Assembly (NCBI GenBank): GCA_002449955.1
Contig: DJYD01000065.1
Coordinates: 1-33,806, forward strand
Direction: 5' to 3'
Source of the DNA: Lachnospiraceae bacterium UBA6987
GTDB lineage: Bacteria; Bacillota; Clostridia; Lachnospirales; Lachnospiraceae
DNA: 33,806 nt
Under the pieces are notes generated by a model. That model searched no databases and had not been told where the DNA came from. It saw nothing but the letters and a program-made list of their open reading frames with translations. Shown here in pieces: positions 32,018 through 33,806 of this stretch. Within the stretch, counting starts at the first letter, position 1. Every line of letters starts with the position of its first letter. The translations under genes and the position numbers were made by a program.

Positions 32018-33304
32018 TCAGAACCTGATCTCATAATCGCGGACATACCATCTGCCGCCGTTTGTCCGGATGAGGTTCCTGCGCACCGGGCTGCCGAGCT
32101 GCTTGCCGTTCTTGTCGTAAGCGATGGTCTGAACAGAGGCGTATTCGACCTTGTCGCCGTATTTCGCGGCGATCTGCTGCTGATCTTCCTTGGAAAGGAA
32201 GTAGGAATCCAGGCCGCTCTTGTCATCGTAACCCTTGACGACCGTGATCTTCGTGGCATCCGGCACGACTTCGGCGTGGACATATTCCCCGTGGAGGCGT
32301 TCCTGGTGCAGATCCCAGTGGTAGAGCAGCAGCGATTCCTGCGTGGGATTCAGTCTTCTTTCCGGCTGAATGCAGTCTACATACAGATCGTAGTTCTTCT
32401 CCTTGATGGCCTGCCGGAAGATTTCGACGAGGCGCTCCGGCGTCACGTCTTCCGGAACCTCCTTGACGGTGTACCAGCTTTCCTTGATGGCCGCGACTTC
32501 TTCTTCACCGACAAAGCGCCCGCTTGTTTCCTGCTCGGGATCGTACAGACCGATCACATGGCCGGGCACGTATAAGGCGACCGGCTCCACGACCGGTGCG
32601 TAAACGGGGCCGCCGACCTTCTTCTCGCCGGGCTCCGGCACTTCCATGGTCACGCCGGTGATCTCGCCGAGCACCGTCCATTTGTCGACCTGCATCATCG
32701 TGCTGTCCACGAGCCTGCGGTAGCGTTTGACGGCTTCATAGGGCCCCAGCCACTTGCGGGAATCGATTTTTACAAAATACATGCCGGAGGAACGCTTTCC
32801 GGTATAGATGAACTCGCCGGTCACGCCCATGAACTGATTCATGGGGTAGCGGACCTCGTCGAGGACCACGTATTTGCCCAAGTATTCCTCTTCGGGAACA
32901 GCCAGAACGTCCGGTGCCGGAAAGACCTTCGCCAGCATCTTGTCCTGATATCCGGGAAGCAGCGCGTTCCAGGCATCCTCGCTTTTCTGCGCGTAGAGCG
33001 CCCGGATGTTTTCCTCGTTCCTCAGATACTGGAGCATATCGTCCTTGATCTCAGTGGAGCCGCCGGTGGCGCCCATGATGCATTTTCTGGCCCGTTCAAA
33101 AAGGTCCTTTACCCGCGGATCGTCCGGTGCATATTCATTAAGAATCATGACCCGGCCGAGTGCATCTTCCTTGGACCGAAAGATCCCGGATGCGCCCTGG
33201 GCCCGCTCCACTTCTTTTTCGAACTCCTTGAGATACATATCGGCCTGGCCGATACGCATGGAGAGATTGGATTCGTTGACGTTGAACAGTGTTTTATCGA
33301 TCAT
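32018..33304 (-). CDS. Uncharacterised cytosolic protein (first gene of a two-gene operon)
   Basis: 428 residues, no family recognised. No signal peptide or membrane helix. The N-terminal 110 residues are helical (MRIGQADMYLKEFEKEVERA, then YAPDDPRVKDLFERARKCIM), resembling a TPR-like or coiled-coil start. The middle (about 140-260) is beta-rich with LGKYVVLDEVRYPMNQF and GVTGEFIYTGKR, like a small barrel. A C-terminal alpha/beta domain (about 285-428) has EIFRQAIKEKNYDLYVDCI and ends NGGRWYVRDYEIRF, reminiscent of NTF2/DUF4878-like folds that close with a W-x-V strand. The start ATG 33304 has AAAGGAG nine bases upstream. The gene is divergent from gap. Function unknown. Confidence 0.8.
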   Translation of the reverse strand: MIDKTLFNVNESNLSMRIGQADMYLKEFEKEVERAQGASGIFRSKEDALGRVMILNEYAPDDPRVKDLFERARKCIMGATGGSTEIKDDMLQYLRNEENIRALYAQKSEDAWNALLPGYQDKMLAKVFPAPDVLAVPEEEYLGKYVVLDEVRYPMNQFMGVTGEFIYTGKRSSGMYFVKIDSRKWLGPYEAVKRYRRLVDSTMMQVDKWTVLGEITGVTMEVPEPGEKKVGGPVYAPVVEPVALYVPGHVIGLYDPEQETSGRFVGEEEVAAIKESWYTVKEVPEDVTPERLVEIFRQAIKEKNYDLYVDCIQPERRLNPTQESLLLYHWDLHQERLHGEYVHAEVVPDATKITVVKGYDDKSGLDSYFLSKEDQQQIAAKYGDKVEYASVQTIAYDKNGKQLGSPVRRNLIRTNGGRWYVRDYEIRF

Positions 33305-33433
33305 CTTGTCCTGCTCCTTTCCGGGAGAGTTTTTTCTGTATGCTCACAAAAGCAGTTTAGCATATTTTTCGCGCAATCGGCGGAAAAACCGCAAAAACCT
33401 AATAAAATTAAGTGATTTTTGGCCTTAAAACGC

Positions 33434-33462
33434 TTGACAAAAAAATCACAATCTCATACAAT
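33434..33462 (+). promoter_or_regulatory. Promoter of gap
   Basis: Consensus TTGACA (33434-33439), 17 bases, TACAAT (33457-33462), about 37 bases before ATG 33499. The upstream AT-rich stretch could act as an UP element. Confidence 0.88.
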
Positions 33463-33498
33463 ACGCCTGTACAACAAAGAATAAGAGAGGGTTTTCCA

Positions 33499-33806
33499 AT
33501 GGTAAGAGTTGCAATTAACGGATTTGGCCGCATCGGCCGCATGGCTTTCCGTCAGATGTTTGATATGAAGGGCTACAAGATCGTGGCCATCAACGATCTG
33601 ACTGATCCCAAGATGCTGGCGCATCTGCTCAAATATGATTCCACTCAGAAGCGCTACGCCCACCGCAACAATATCGTTGCCGGCGAAGATTACATCGAAG
33701 TGGAAGGCAAGAAGATCCCGATTTTCAAAGAAGCTGACGCGAGCAAGCTGCCCTGGAAGAAGCTGAAAATTGACGTCGTGCTGGAATGCACCGGTTTCTA
33801 CACCTC
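33499..33806 (+). CDS. gap: Glyceraldehyde-3-phosphate dehydrogenase, type I (partial, N-terminal part)
   Basis: The first 102 residues of the glycolytic NAD-dependent dehydrogenase, cut by the window end (full length about 335). The Rossmann start MVRVAINGFGRIGRMAFRQM, VAINDLTDPKMLAHLLKYDS and VVLECTGFYT are diagnostic. The catalytic Cys lies beyond the window. The start ATG 33499 follows GAGAGGG. The strong promoter just upstream fits a highly expressed glycolytic gene. In many Firmicutes pgk and tpi follow; that cannot be checked here. Confidence 0.97.
   Translation, partial: MVRVAINGFGRIGRMAFRQMFDMKGYKIVAINDLTDPKMLAHLLKYDSTQKRYAHRNNIVAGEDYIEVEGKKIPIFKEADASKLPWKKLKIDVVLECTGFYT

Overview
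The window looks like a chromosomal segment from a Gram-positive Clostridia-type anaerobe, most likely Lachnospiraceae. Genes have strong AGGAGG-type ribosome sites, sigma-A promoters (TTGACA, 17 bp, TATAAT), several lipoproteins with a classical lipobox, a clostripain-like protease and a type I GAPDH. Most genes are GC-rich; the 5.2-8.7 kb stretch is visibly AT-richer. Both ends cut a gene: an ABC ATPase on the left and gap on the right. I saw no rRNA, tRNA, CRISPR array, transposase or integrase.

Left (1-5.0 kb, minus strand): a carbohydrate ABC importer operon in the order binding lipoprotein, MalF-type permease, MalG-type permease, ATPase. It has a clear promoter, and a hairpin sits between the binding protein and the permeases. 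The binding protein carries two tandem beta-sandwich repeats at its C terminus. A secreted GH53 endo-galactanase lies about 6 kb away (11.2-13.3 kb), so the substrate could be galacto- or malto-oligosaccharides.

5.1-8.7 kb (plus strand): two different NERD-domain nuclease-like membrane proteins, then an AT-rich orphan with an HNH-like N terminus. Its C terminus resembles the palm of protein-primed phage DNA polymerases but lacks the later catalytic motifs. This is the most cassette-like, transferred-looking part. 8.7-10.2 kb is a small housekeeping operon (RelA/SpoT-type HD hydrolase, ArsC/Spx-like protein without the active-site cysteine, esterase). At 10.2 kb is an unusual three-part fusion: a NifX/NifB-type domain, a His/Cys-rich metal-binding linker and an FKBP/SlyD-type prolyl isomerase.

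13.6-16.1 kb encodes a membrane-anchored clostripain-family protease. 16.2-19.0 kb (minus strand) is a three-gene operon: a serine-palmitoyltransferase-like alpha-oxoamine synthase, an overlapping SDR reductase and a PNPOx-like flavin-barrel protein. The first two are the pair expected for the first two steps of sphingoid-base-type lipid synthesis, which is unexpected in this kind of organism. An EamA transporter precedes it. 20.2-23.3 kb holds small accessory genes: a nucleoside deoxyribosyltransferase-like/CPCC fusion, a membrane-anchored protein with a toxin-like C-terminal domain, a DUF937 protein and a membrane protein with an Ada-like Cys motif.

23.5-30.7 kb (plus strand): an oligopeptide-type binding protein and two permeases with no ATPase genes nearby. 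A set matching Bacillus subtilis ydjG-ydjH-ydjI (zinc ribbon, TPM, SPFH) follows directly, without pspA. 30.8-33.3 kb (minus strand) holds a two-gene operon of unrecognised cytosolic proteins. The right edge is the start of gap with its promoter.

Functions are read from motifs and memory of protein families; no database search was possible.
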